Positions 36,010-44,277 of a stretch of 64,000 bases of DNA are shown here, one piece after another. Location: assembly GCF_943846705.1 (NCBI RefSeq), contig NZ_OX044366.1:2046001-2110000 (forward strand), written 5' to 3'. Numbering within the stretch: position 1 is the stretch's first letter; every line of letters begins with the position of its first letter. This DNA comes from an uncultured Pseudomonas sp. (GTDB lineage: Bacteria > Pseudomonadota > Gammaproteobacteria > Pseudomonadales > Pseudomonadaceae). The position numbers and the translations under genes were made by a program. Below the pieces are notes generated by a model, which was not told the DNA's origin, searched no databases, and saw nothing but the letters and a program-made list of their open reading frames with translations.

Positions 36010-37071
36010 TCAATCACCGTCATGGGCGTTGAAGCCCAGTTGAATGCCCAGAGTCTTGGCCAAATCAGCCTCGTGCAGGCGATGCAGGGCGCTCAGGCTG
36101 TCATACAAAGCGTTCAGCTCGGCACGACCGGCTTCGTCGCTGAGCAGTTCGCCGAGCGGGCGCTGTGCGTTGGCCAGGCGCTGACGGGTGTCGCTGTAGG
36201 CGGCATTGATACGTTGTTTCAGCTCGGTTTGCTCGGCGTTAAGCAGCGCCTGGATGCCATCCTGTTCGGCGCCCAGCCAGATGCGCTCGGCACTCGCCAC
36301 GCTGGCGGCGAGGTTGCTCAGGCTGGCCTGGCTGCGCCAGGCTTCGGCCTGATAAGGCTGTGGCTGGCCTTTGCTTTGGCGACCCATGGGCGTGCCGAGC
36401 TTCTTTTTCAGCCCGTCGATGGCGCTGACCTGGGTGCGCAGCAATTCTGCCAGCGCTTCCGGGGCTTCGGCGTAGCGTGCATTGGGGAAGCGCTTTAGCT
36501 GCGCAGCGATACCCTCGTCACTCTGCCAGCTGGCCAGCACGTCAGCTGCGAGCGCTTGCTGATGTTCGCCGACGGCAACAAGCAGCGGACAGTAACGGGC
36601 TTTCTGCTCGGGGTTGTTGAGGTCAAGTGCCGCGTCGAACAGCAGGTATTCGTAGGCGGTCAGGCCTTGCACCACCACGCTGGATTTATCCAGATCGGTT
36701 GGGCTGATGTCAGGCTTTTTGTTGAGCAGAGCTTCAACCTGGCGCGCAACCAGGTTCTTTTTGTCGGGCCAGAACTGCACTTGCCAGGCCCGGTTGCCTT
36801 CCGCCAGGGGGCCGAGCAGCGCTGGTTGCACAGCGGCCCAGGCGCTCTGCGCAGTGGCGAAGGCCTGGCGCGCTTCGGCGAGGTTCTGTTGGTCGCTGCA
36901 GAAGGCCAGGGCGCTGGCCGCCAGCTGGCGGTCGGCCTCATGCCAGGCGCTATAAATGGGCAGGATTACGCCATCGGTCAGTGCCTGACTGACCTGCTGC
37001 TGTGGATCGGCTGGGCTGCAGGCGGTGAGGGTCAAACTGAGCAGGGCCAGGCCCAGGGGGGAGCGGATCAT
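36010..37071 (-). CDS. Imelysin-family (M75) lipoprotein with altered signature
   Basis: The 353-residue protein has a lipoprotein signal with lipobox LTAC (Cys18) and two helical-bundle halves typical of imelysin. In the family the signature is GxHxxE; here it reads GLTAYEYLLF, with Thr138 in place of the histidine and Glu141 kept. Metal-site chemistry therefore may differ from IcmP (40076-38742), which keeps GYHAIE. It lies between the di-heme gene and DUF1513, with gaps of 10 and 3 bases, so a shared periplasmic iron-linked function is likely. Confidence 0.82.
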   Translation of the reverse strand: MIRSPLGLALLSLTLTACSPADPQQQVSQALTDGVILPIYSAWHEADRQLAASALAFCSDQQNLAEARQAFATAQSAWAAVQPALLGPLAEGNRAWQVQFWPDKKNLVARQVEALLNKKPDISPTDLDKSSVVVQGLTAYEYLLFDAALDLNNPEQKARYCPLLVAVGEHQQALAADVLASWQSDEGIAAQLKRFPNARYAEAPEALAELLRTQVSAIDGLKKKLGTPMGRQSKGQPQPYQAEAWRSQASLSNLAASVASAERIWLGAEQDGIQALLNAEQTELKQRINAAYSDTRQRLANAQRPLGELLSDEAGRAELNALYDSLSALHRLHEADLAKTLGIQLGFNAHDGD

Positions 37072-37081
37072 GAGTGACTCC

Positions 37082-38497
37082 TTACAGCGAGTTCAGGAAG
37101 GCCAACAGCGCGGCGCGCTGATCGGCGTTGAAAGTCAGGACGTGTTGTTTGGCCGCTTCGGCTTCACCGCCATGCCAGAGAATGGCCTCCAGCAGGTTGC
37201 GCGCGCGGCCGTCATGCAGAAACTGAGTGTGGCCGTTAACCGTTGCCGTCAAACCAATGCCCCACAGCGGCGGGGTGCGCCATTCTTGGCCGCTGGCGAG
37301 GAACTCCGGGCGATTGTCGGCCAGCCCTGGGCCCATGTCATGCAGCAACAGGTCGCTGTAGGGGCGAATAACCTGGTTGGACAACTCCGGCTCGGCCGCG
37401 TCGGCTGCGGTGGTGAAGGTCGCACTGTGGCAACCCTGGCAACCGGCCTGATAGAACAGGTTTTTACCCATCAGGACCTGTGGCGAATCAACCTCGCGGC
37501 GTGCCGGAACCCCCAGGTTGCGGGTGTAGAACAGCACGCTGGCGAGAATGCTGTCGCTGACCTCAGGCTTGCCGCCATGGGTTGCATTGCGGCAGTCCAG
37601 CTGCGCCTCGCTGCAATTGTCCTGGGCAATCAACGTGCTGGTCAGGCCCATGTCGTTGGCAAAGGCTTCGGCATTTTGCTGGTTTAGGGTGGGTTGCCCG
37701 GCTTTCCAGCCGAAGCGGCCAAGTACCGTGCGCTGTTGTGCGCGGTCCCAGACCTGATTGGCGCGCCCGGAAATACCATCGCCATTGCTGTCCTCGGGGT
37801 CGGCATTGGCCAGGATGGCGGCCTCGGGAATGGCCTCGAGCAGGCCGAGACCGATCATCGGTGGGGCGATACGGGCGGAGAGCAAGGTGTCGGGATGCAG
37901 CGCGCCGTAACCGAGCTGGCTGATATCCAGGCTGGGTTGGCGCAGCTCAACCAGCAGGCCGTCGGCAAAACTAACCGACTGGGGGCTGTAGCTGACGCGT
38001 ACCTTGCCTTCAGGCGCCGTGCCAGGGTTGGCCATGTCTTGCAGTTGGCTGCCGTAGGTCGGTTCGGCCAGTACGCCGAGACGCTGAATAATCGCCGTAT
38101 GCTCGCTGCCCGCAGGGATCGACAGGCGCACCAGCATCGACACCGCACTTTGTGCCTCAGGCGCCGGTGGATGGCCACGGCCGTCCTTGATGTGGCAGTT
38201 CTGGCAGGCGTTGGTGTTGAACAGCGGGCCAAGACCGTCGCGCGCCGTGGTGGTGGCCGGTGAAGTGACCCAGGGGTTGCGGAAGAAGCTGTTACCGACG
38301 CTGAAGTCCAGGCGGCGTAACGGTGACAGGTTGGCAGACGGTAACGAAAAAGCGTTCTGATCTGCTTTACGCACGGTGGCGCTGCCGCCAGACAAGGCTT
38401 CGCCGGGCTCTGCTTGGGTGAAGCGTGGCGGCTTGTCACAGGCCGTCAGGCTCAGCCCGAGGGCCAGTAGCAGCGCGACGCGATGCAGCGCAAACAT
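37082..38497 (-). CDS. Di-heme DUF1111 lipoprotein (thiol oxidoreductase-like)
   Basis: The 471-residue protein has a lipobox LTAC (Cys20) and two c-type heme motifs, CQNCH (98-102) and CQGCH (353-357), giving a di-heme cytochrome related to MauG/cytochrome-c-peroxidase-like DUF1111 proteins. A DSNGDGISG loop (about 237-245) looks like a calcium site. It heads the three-gene operon and has a Fur-box-like site just upstream. A ferrous-iron oxidase or electron-transfer role with the imelysins is an inference. Confidence 0.87.
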   Translation of the reverse strand: MFALHRVALLLALGLSLTACDKPPRFTQAEPGEALSGGSATVRKADQNAFSLPSANLSPLRRLDFSVGNSFFRNPWVTSPATTTARDGLGPLFNTNACQNCHIKDGRGHPPAPEAQSAVSMLVRLSIPAGSEHTAIIQRLGVLAEPTYGSQLQDMANPGTAPEGKVRVSYSPQSVSFADGLLVELRQPSLDISQLGYGALHPDTLLSARIAPPMIGLGLLEAIPEAAILANADPEDSNGDGISGRANQVWDRAQQRTVLGRFGWKAGQPTLNQQNAEAFANDMGLTSTLIAQDNCSEAQLDCRNATHGGKPEVSDSILASVLFYTRNLGVPARREVDSPQVLMGKNLFYQAGCQGCHSATFTTAADAAEPELSNQVIRPYSDLLLHDMGPGLADNRPEFLASGQEWRTPPLWGIGLTATVNGHTQFLHDGRARNLLEAILWHGGEAEAAKQHVLTFNADQRAALLAFLNSL

Positions 38498-38557
38498 GGG
38501 AGAGCATCCACAGCAGAAAACAGGCGGCAGATATTACCAGTCTGCAATGGTTTAAAT

Positions 38558-38576
38558 AAGACGGATTTGCATTATC
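38558..38576 (-). promoter_or_regulatory. Candidate Fur box upstream of the DUF1111-imelysin-DUF1513 operon
   Basis: Read on the minus strand the 19-mer begins GATAATGCAAATCCGTC and matches the GATAATGATAATCATTATC consensus at 13 positions, with the left GATAATG perfect. It lies about 60-80 bases before the DUF1111 start, and shares the core ATAATGCAAATC with the site upstream of icmP. Confidence 0.55.
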
Positions 38577-38669
38577 ACTGATGACTAAACGCCGCAGGGC
38601 GTCAACATCGCCGAATGCGGTCTGTCGTCGCCTAGCGCCGGCCCCGAAAGGTGGCGGCGCAGCGTCCAG

Positions 38670-38701
38670 AAAAAAGCCGCACCCTTTGCAGAGTGCGGCT
38701 T
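38670..38701 (-). terminator. Intrinsic terminator of icmP
   Basis: On the minus strand, GCCGCACTCTGC and the complementary half with GGTGCGGC form a stem followed by a run of six Ts (A-run at 38670-38675 on the plus strand), 41 bases after the icmP stop. It separates icmP from the operon downstream, which then relies on its own promoter and Fur site. Confidence 0.8.
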
Positions 38702-38741
38702 GCAAGTCGAGGCGCTGGCGTGGACCAGGCCGCTATGTGGC

Positions 38742-40076
38742 TTAGAAACTGTGGTCAGCGGTGTCCGGGTTGAGGTCGCTGATGCCCAGCTTGCCGGCAG
38801 CTTGCTCAATAGCACCGGTTTGCTTGACCAGGGCGGCGATGGCGTCACGGACGATTTGCTGGCCAGCGGTGTTTTCCGCGGCAATCAGCTGATCGAAGTG
38901 CTGGCCGTTGTTGGCGCTGTCGACCAGGGCCTGCAGTTTGCTTTCAGTCGCTGCGAGGTCAGCCTTGAGGGTGTCATCGGCGGCGGCGTCAGCTTTGGCG
39001 ATCAGGGAGGACAGGCTTGGGCCGGTCAGGGTGGTGCCATCAGCCTTCTTGTACTCGCCGAGGTAAACGTTACGGATACCTTTGCCGTTGTAGAAGTGCG
39101 AGTTGTGGGTGTTGTCGCTGAAACAGTCATGCTCGTCTTCGGTGGAGTTGGCTTCCAGCGCGACTTTCATGCGCTCACCAGCCAGTTCGCCGAGGGACAG
39201 GCTGCCCATGCCAAAGAGCATTTTACGCAAACCGTTCTCGGCCGATTCGGCTTCCAGGGTGGCGCGGTAGTTGTCGGCATTGCCGGCTTGCCACTGCACG
39301 ACCATGGCGTCCAGATCGCTGACCAGCAGGTCGGTCGCAGCTTTAAGGAACGCGCGACGACGCTCGTTGTTGCCACCGGTAGCACCGTCACCCACCACGA
39401 AATCTGTCGCCGGGCGCTCGCCAGCGCCTGGATTGGTACCGTTCAGGTCTTGGCCCCACAGCAGGAATTCGATGGCGTGGTAGCCGGTGGCAACGTTGGC
39501 TTCGGAGCCGCCCAGCTCATTGAGGCTGGCCAGCAGTTCTGGGGTGAGGGTGCTGACATCGAGCTTATCTTCGCCAATCTGCAATTCGGTGTTGGCAATG
39601 ATATTGGCGCTGGAGCCTGGGTTGCCCAGCGCGTGCTGGTAGTCCTTGGCGACGTAATCGATCAGGCCTTCATCCAGCGGCCAGGCGTTCATCTGGCCTT
39701 CCCAATCGTCGACCACAGCGTTACCGAAACGGAATACTTCACTCTGCATGTAGGGCGCGCGGGCGGCTAACCAGGCTTCGCGGGCGGCTTGCAGGGTGTC
39801 AGCATTGGGCGTGGCGAGCAGGGTATCAATTGCGCTTTGCAGCGCTTTACCGGTGCTGGCGGCGTCGCTGAAGACGGCCAGAGCCAGGTCCGCATAGTGG
39901 CTGACTACTGCCTTAGCTGCTGCCTGATCAATCTGCCCGGCGGTTACCGCCGCCGCGCTGGCGCTGCTGGCCGCGGGTGCGGCGGCTTGGTTGGCTGGCG
40001 CTTTATCTTCGCCGCAACCGGCGAGTGAAATGGCGATGGCAAGCAGGCTGGCAGAGGCCAGGGGCATACGGAGCAT
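38742..40076 (-). CDS. icmP: Imelysin-family lipoprotein, IcmP-type
   Basis: Periplasm-facing M75 imelysin; the P. aeruginosa homologue was described as an insulin-cleaving metalloproteinase, though the family is now mostly linked to iron uptake. Of 444 residues, the signal ends in lipobox LAGC (Cys21), the following 25 residues are Ala-rich, and the signature GYHAIEFLLWG keeps His200 and Glu203. An acid/His segment (DEHDCFSDNTHNSH) may bind metal. The ATG at 40076 follows AAAGGA at 6 bases. Own terminator and a Fur-box-like site upstream. Confidence 0.87.
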   Translation of the reverse strand: MLRMPLASASLLAIAISLAGCGEDKAPANQAAAPAASSASAAAVTAGQIDQAAAKAVVSHYADLALAVFSDAASTGKALQSAIDTLLATPNADTLQAAREAWLAARAPYMQSEVFRFGNAVVDDWEGQMNAWPLDEGLIDYVAKDYQHALGNPGSSANIIANTELQIGEDKLDVSTLTPELLASLNELGGSEANVATGYHAIEFLLWGQDLNGTNPGAGERPATDFVVGDGATGGNNERRRAFLKAATDLLVSDLDAMVVQWQAGNADNYRATLEAESAENGLRKMLFGMGSLSLGELAGERMKVALEANSTEDEHDCFSDNTHNSHFYNGKGIRNVYLGEYKKADGTTLTGPSLSSLIAKADAAADDTLKADLAATESKLQALVDSANNGQHFDQLIAAENTAGQQIVRDAIAALVKQTGAIEQAAGKLGISDLNPDTADHSF

Positions 40077-40133
40077 GGCGAAATCCTTTACAAGTTAGGT
40101 GAAACACTCATGCGTCTGAGTGCAAAAGGCAAA

Positions 40134-40160
40134 GCATAATGCGAAAGATTTGCATTATGC
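40134..40160 (-). promoter_or_regulatory. Perfect inverted repeat and candidate Fur box upstream of icmP
   Basis: GCATAATGC (40134-40142) and GCATTATGC (40152-40160) are exact reverse complements around a 9-base spacer, 58-84 bases before the icmP start. On the minus strand 40159-40141 matches the Fur consensus at 13 of 19 positions. The palindrome is longer and more symmetric than the Fur core requires, so another dimeric regulator is also possible. Confidence 0.55.
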
Positions 40161-40278
40161 GCAAAGGGTTCATGCAGTTTTTTTTGCCCTACGCTGTGGT
40201 TGAAGTCTGCGTTGGGACAAGTCGATAGGGCTAAAATGCCCAGCTGAATTGCTTTTTGATAACCGCTCGGAGTACTGC

Positions 40279-40851
40279 ATGAGCCTTACCAGTGTCGTCA
40301 TTAGTGTGCTGTTGATCCTGCTCGCCGCCTATGCCGTGATGCTCTACAACGCATTGGTGCGGTTGAAGCACGGTGTCAGCAAAGCCTGGTCGAATATCGA
40401 GGTGATGCTCAAGCAGCGCCACGAGGAACTGCCCAAGTTGGTCGAAACCTGCAAGCAGTACATGCAGCATGAACGCAGTACGCTGGAGGCGGTGATTACT
40501 GCGCGCCAGGCGGTTTCCAACGCGCAGGCCAAAGCCGACATGAATGCGCTGGGCCAGGCCGAGACGGGCTTGCGGGCGGGGCTTGGCCAGCTGTTTGCGC
40601 TGGCCGAGAACTATCCCGAACTGAAAGCCAACGAGAGCTTTCAGCACCTGCAGCAACGCATCAGCGGTTTGGAGAACGGCATTGCCGACCGCCGCGAGTT
40701 GTACAACGAGGCGGTCAACCTGAACAACGTGCGCATCGAGCAGTTTCCCGATGTGCTGATTGCCCGCGTATTTGCCTTCAAAGAGGCGGTGTTGTTGCAA
40801 TTCAGCGAGGCGGAAAAGGCCGATGTCGATCTCAAGTCGCTGTTTGCCTAG
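40279..40851 (+). CDS. lemA: LemA family protein
   Basis: The 190-residue protein has one N-terminal membrane helix (SVVISVLLILLAAYAVMLYNAL) and a long helical-bundle domain with the family segments VSKAWSNIEVMLKQRHEELP and YNEAVNLNNVRIEQFPD. GGAG precedes the ATG at 40279 by 6 bases. LemA function is unresolved; it is a different family from the Pseudomonas syringae lemA kinase. It is followed after 3 bases by the GIDE/EF-hand gene, so they form an operon. Confidence 0.9.
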   Translation: MSLTSVVISVLLILLAAYAVMLYNALVRLKHGVSKAWSNIEVMLKQRHEELPKLVETCKQYMQHERSTLEAVITARQAVSNAQAKADMNALGQAETGLRAGLGQLFALAENYPELKANESFQHLQQRISGLENGIADRRELYNEAVNLNNVRIEQFPDVLIARVFAFKEAVLLQFSEAEKADVDLKSLFA

Positions 40852-40854
40852 GCC

Positions 40855-41751
40855 GTGGATATTCAGGGACAGGTTATCGGCGTGGCCTGCAGCGTGGCGG
40901 TTAGCGCTGGCGGGGCCTGGTGGTTCTTGCGGCGTTTCTCGCAAGCACGGCACCTGCTCGATACGCCGACCTCGAAGATTCGATCGGCCGCCCAGGGCTA
41001 TGTCGAGTTCTACGGTGTTCTGCATGAGCGTGGCGAGGCGCAGTTGCTCGGGCCGCTGACCAATACCCCTTGCCTGTGGTGGCGTTACAAAATCGAGGAA
41101 TACACTTCAAGCGGCAAAAAACGCAGCTGGCGCACCCTGGAAAGCGGCAGCAGCGAAGCCCTGCTGCAACTCGATGACAGCACCGGCAGCTGCCTGATTG
41201 ACCCGCGCGGCGCGCAAGTACGGCCGCAGACCCGCGACGTTTGGAAAGGCCGTTTGCGCCATCCTCTTGGCGCGGACAAAAGCGCTTGGCGCGCGTTGTT
41301 TAGCGACGGCCAGCGCTACCGCTATACCGAGGAGCGCTTGCATGCTGGCCAGCCCTTGTATGCCATAGGCAACTTTCGCAGCAGCGGTGGCGGGCGTCAG
41401 GGCCTGGATTTGGCGGCAGCGCAAGGCGCGGTGATTCGTCAGTGGAAGGGTGACTTCGCCGGCCTGTTGCAGCGCTTTGACAGCGACGGTAATGGTCAGC
41501 TGGATGAGCGCGAATGGCAGCGGGTGCAGCTTGCCGCGAGCCTGGAAGCCGAAGACCGTCATCGCCAGCAAAGTACTCAGGCGGTGCAACATCACCTGGG
41601 TAAACCGCTTGAGGCGCAGCCGTTTATTCTTTCCTGCGCTGGCGAGGATGAACTGGTGCGCTTGTTCTACTGGCAGGCGGCTGGCGGGGTGTTGCTGTGT
41701 GTGGCGGGCGCGCTGGCAGCGGCCTGGCTGCTGGGGATCAACAGCGTCTAA
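40855..41751 (+). CDS. GIDE-domain membrane protein with EF-hand
   Basis: The 298-residue protein has TM helices at about 7-25 and 273-293. Between them is a GIDE domain (about 35-195; AAQGYVEFYGVLHERGEAQL, LTNTPCLWWRYKIEEY), the domain found in the human mitochondrial E3 ligase MUL1/GIDE and in bacterial membrane proteins, but no RING finger. A canonical 12-residue EF-hand loop is at 209-220 (DSDGNGQLDERE), with every calcium-ligand position filled. The start is GTG at 40855. It is paired with lemA; a calcium-linked membrane role is an inference. Confidence 0.82.
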   Translation: MDIQGQVIGVACSVAVSAGGAWWFLRRFSQARHLLDTPTSKIRSAAQGYVEFYGVLHERGEAQLLGPLTNTPCLWWRYKIEEYTSSGKKRSWRTLESGSSEALLQLDDSTGSCLIDPRGAQVRPQTRDVWKGRLRHPLGADKSAWRALFSDGQRYRYTEERLHAGQPLYAIGNFRSSGGGRQGLDLAAAQGAVIRQWKGDFAGLLQRFDSDGNGQLDEREWQRVQLAASLEAEDRHRQQSTQAVQHHLGKPLEAQPFILSCAGEDELVRLFYWQAAGGVLLCVAGALAAAWLLGINSV

Positions 41752-41773
41752 GCGAACAGGACGGCGCAACAAG

Positions 41774-41797
41774 AAGCCCGCCAATTGGCGGGCTTTT
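41774..41797. terminator. Bidirectional terminator, GIDE gene / bifA
   Basis: AAGCCCGCCAATTGGCGGGCTT (41774-41795) is a 22-base perfect palindrome followed by TT, placed 23 bases after the GIDE gene and 16 bases from the bifA stop on the other strand. Confidence 0.8.
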
Positions 41798-41812
41798 GCG
41801 TATGTATCTGGG

Positions 41813-43876
41813 TTAGATTGTAGCGGGATTGGCGGCGCTGTTTAGGCGTCGGGCTTGCTTCAAATAGGCCGTCAGCTCGCGGGCCGGCAGTGGCTTGCTG
41901 TACAGGTAGCCCTGGCCCTCGTTGCAGCCCTGAGCGATGATGTAGGCCTCTTGCTCAACGGTTTCCACGCCCTCGGCGATCACTTGCATGCCGAGGCTCT
42001 TACCCAGCTGAATGATGGCGCGCACGATGGTCGCATCGTCTTCGTCTTGCAGCAGGTCTTGGACAAAGCTCTTATCAATCTTGATTTTGTCCAGCGGCAG
42101 GCTTCTCAGGTAACTCAACGAGGAATAGCCCGTACCAAAGTCATCAATCGCAATCAGCGCGCCGGAGCGGCGCAGGCTGAGCAGGTGTTGGGCGGCGGTG
42201 TTGATGTCTTCCATCAAACCGGTCTCGGTGACTTCCAGCTCCAGGCTGCGCATCGGCAGACGATAAACCTGCATCAGGTTGTTCACGACTCGCGGCAGCT
42301 CGACGTGGTGCAGCTGTACGGTGGACAAGTTGACCGCCATGCGCAGCTCGGTAAAGCCCTGGTCATGCCATTCGCGTAGCTGGCGGCAGGTCTGGTCGAG
42401 AATCCATTCGCCGATCGGGATGATGCTGCCGTTCTGTTCGGCCAGCGGAATAAACAGATCCGGCGGTACTAGGCCATGTTGCGGGTGTTGCCAGCGCAGC
42501 AGTGCCTCGACGCCGACCACGCGATGGTCGCGGTAATCGATCTGGGGCTGATAGACCAGGTGCAACTGCTTCAAGGTCAGGGCGTCGCGCAAGTCTTTTT
42601 CCAGCTCGCGGCGGCGGCGCATTTCGCTGTCGACGCTGGCGATATAGAACTGGTAGCGGTTGCGCGAGCGGCTCTTGGCCAGGGTCATGGTTTGTTCGGC
42701 TTTTTGCAGCAGCTTCTCGGTGCTGTCGCCGTCTTCAGGGAACAGAGTGATGCCGATGGTGGCGCGCAGGCGCACTTGCTGCTGGTCGAGCATAAACGGG
42801 GTGTCGAGGTCGTCGAGCACGGTTTGCGCCAGCTCGGCGGCTTCATAGGGCTGCTCGATGTCGGCCTGAACCAGGGCGAATTGGTCGCCACCGAGGCGGG
42901 CCAGGGCACCGAGGCGGCCGCTGTGGCTGCGCAGGCGGTCGGACAGGGCCAAGAGCAGTTGGTCGCCGGTCTGGTAACTGAATTGCTCGTTAATGCCTTT
43001 GAAGTCATCCAGGCCCACGCACAGAACGGCCACGCGGCGATTTAGGCGTCCGGCATCTTCGAGAATCTTGTCGAGTTGTTGCTGCAGTTGCAGGCGGTTC
43101 GGCAAGCCGGTGAGGAAGTCGTACTGAGCCATGCGCAATAAGCTGTTTTCCGCTTCACGGCGCAGGCTGGTGTTGCGCTCGATGGAGGAGAGCAGTTGGT
43201 TGGCCGTGTTGATCCATAAGCCCAACTCGTTCTTCTCGTTGCCCTTGAGCATCGGCAGCTTGTGCTCGCTGGGGCGATCCGGGTTGATGTTGCTCAGGTG
43301 CTCGATGATTTGCGACAAGGGCTTGGTCAACAGCCAGTGGTAGACCAAATACAGCACCAGGCCCATCGCTAAGGCGCGCAATACGCCGGAGATAAAGATG
43401 ATGATCGAGTTGGTAACGAAGCTCTCGCCATAGGGCGCGGTGTCGAGGGTGATGTTGAGATCGCCGTAGTACTCACTGTACGGGCCACGACCTACCAGCT
43501 TAGTGGTGTATTGCTGCTCTTTACCGAGGATCGGGTCAGTCATCCAACGCATGGAACTGTTGACCTGTTCGCGGGACTTTTCCGCCAGCATCGGCTCGTT
43601 GGGGTGGCCGATGGCGGCCATGCGCACTGAGTCGTGCTGGAACAGACCTTCGATGACCTGCATCCCCATTTCCCGGTCCAGGCTATACACCGCCTGGGTG
43701 GACGGATCACGGAACATGCCAAGGATTCGGTGCGCGTCGTTGTCGACGGCCTGGCGGGTTTTGTACGCATCGAAAACGATTTGCGCAACGCTCAAGACCA
43801 CGCCGACGATCAGCGCTGAGAGCAGCACTACGCGGAGCAATTTAAGTGACAAGCTGTTTTTGAGTTCCAGCTTCAA
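41813..43876 (-). CDS. bifA: c-di-GMP phosphodiesterase BifA
   Basis: Inner-membrane GGDEF-EAL protein that lowers c-di-GMP and promotes swarming over biofilm in Pseudomonas. The 687 residues have TM helices at about 14-35 and 155-180, a periplasmic region, a GGDEF domain with the altered signature GGDQF (329-333) and an EAL domain with EALLRW (457-462), EVTETGLM and DDFGTGYSSLSYLRSLPLD. The intact EAL and altered GGDEF fit the known BifA. It is transcribed against the lemA-GIDE operon. Confidence 0.93.
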   Translation of the reverse strand: MKLELKNSLSLKLLRVVLLSALIVGVVLSVAQIVFDAYKTRQAVDNDAHRILGMFRDPSTQAVYSLDREMGMQVIEGLFQHDSVRMAAIGHPNEPMLAEKSREQVNSSMRWMTDPILGKEQQYTTKLVGRGPYSEYYGDLNITLDTAPYGESFVTNSIIIFISGVLRALAMGLVLYLVYHWLLTKPLSQIIEHLSNINPDRPSEHKLPMLKGNEKNELGLWINTANQLLSSIERNTSLRREAENSLLRMAQYDFLTGLPNRLQLQQQLDKILEDAGRLNRRVAVLCVGLDDFKGINEQFSYQTGDQLLLALSDRLRSHSGRLGALARLGGDQFALVQADIEQPYEAAELAQTVLDDLDTPFMLDQQQVRLRATIGITLFPEDGDSTEKLLQKAEQTMTLAKSRSRNRYQFYIASVDSEMRRRRELEKDLRDALTLKQLHLVYQPQIDYRDHRVVGVEALLRWQHPQHGLVPPDLFIPLAEQNGSIIPIGEWILDQTCRQLREWHDQGFTELRMAVNLSTVQLHHVELPRVVNNLMQVYRLPMRSLELEVTETGLMEDINTAAQHLLSLRRSGALIAIDDFGTGYSSLSYLRSLPLDKIKIDKSFVQDLLQDEDDATIVRAIIQLGKSLGMQVIAEGVETVEQEAYIIAQGCNEGQGYLYSKPLPARELTAYLKQARRLNSAANPATI

Positions 43877-44228
43877 GTGGCGGTTCCTTGTTCGAAGCCG
43901 TTCGCATCAGACGCACTGAGTATTGGCAAAGTCGCGCTTGCCGTCAAAGGGCCATTACTCAAGTGGGGCAAGCTTATTCTCGGTTGCGCGGCGATGGCGT
44001 GACTGTATCGGCTCGGGTTGTCGGTGGCTTGAGCGCCGTTGGGCGGCTTTTTGTACTTGGTCGCGTTGCTGGCAATGTCGGAGCGTCTGGAAATGCATGT
44101 CAGACCTTAGCTTGTTAAGTGCGAATATTCATCTGCCGGCATTGCTTGGCCCTGCTCAGTGTTTTCGCTGCGGATGGCCTGGCGGGTTTCGCCGGTGGTG
44201 CGGGTTGTGGTGAGGCAGTCTCCGTATA
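43877..44228. other. 352-bp interval upstream of bifA
   Basis: No gene supported; a 76-codon frame at 43888-44118 lacks a ribosome-binding site and protein-like composition. It must hold the bifA promoter. A small inverted repeat GGCAA-N8-TTGCC lies at 43925-43942, about 50-65 bases before the bifA start and could be an operator. Nothing else is evident. Confidence 0.4.
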
Positions 44229-44261
44229 ACAACAAACCCGGCACTGGGCCGGGTTTGTTGT
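44229..44261. terminator. Terminator after sodB
   Basis: ACAACAAACCCGGC (44229-44242) and its exact complement (44248-44261) form a 14-bp stem with a 5-base loop, 16 bases after the sodB stop on the minus strand. The A/T-rich outer part makes the U-tract. Confidence 0.85.
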
Positions 44262-44277
44262 GGGGTTGCGCAGGTGC

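Noticed and set aside
36010..40076. A complete EfeUOB-type ferrous uptake system
   Set aside because: Imelysin (EfeO-like domain relatives) occurs, but there is no EfeU permease and no DyP peroxidase EfeB; the cluster is the separate Pseudomonas imelysin/DUF1111/DUF1513 type.
43888..44118. 76-codon plus frame upstream of bifA
   Set aside because: Begins inside the expected bifA promoter region; odd Arg/Gly/Val-rich composition and no ribosome-binding site.
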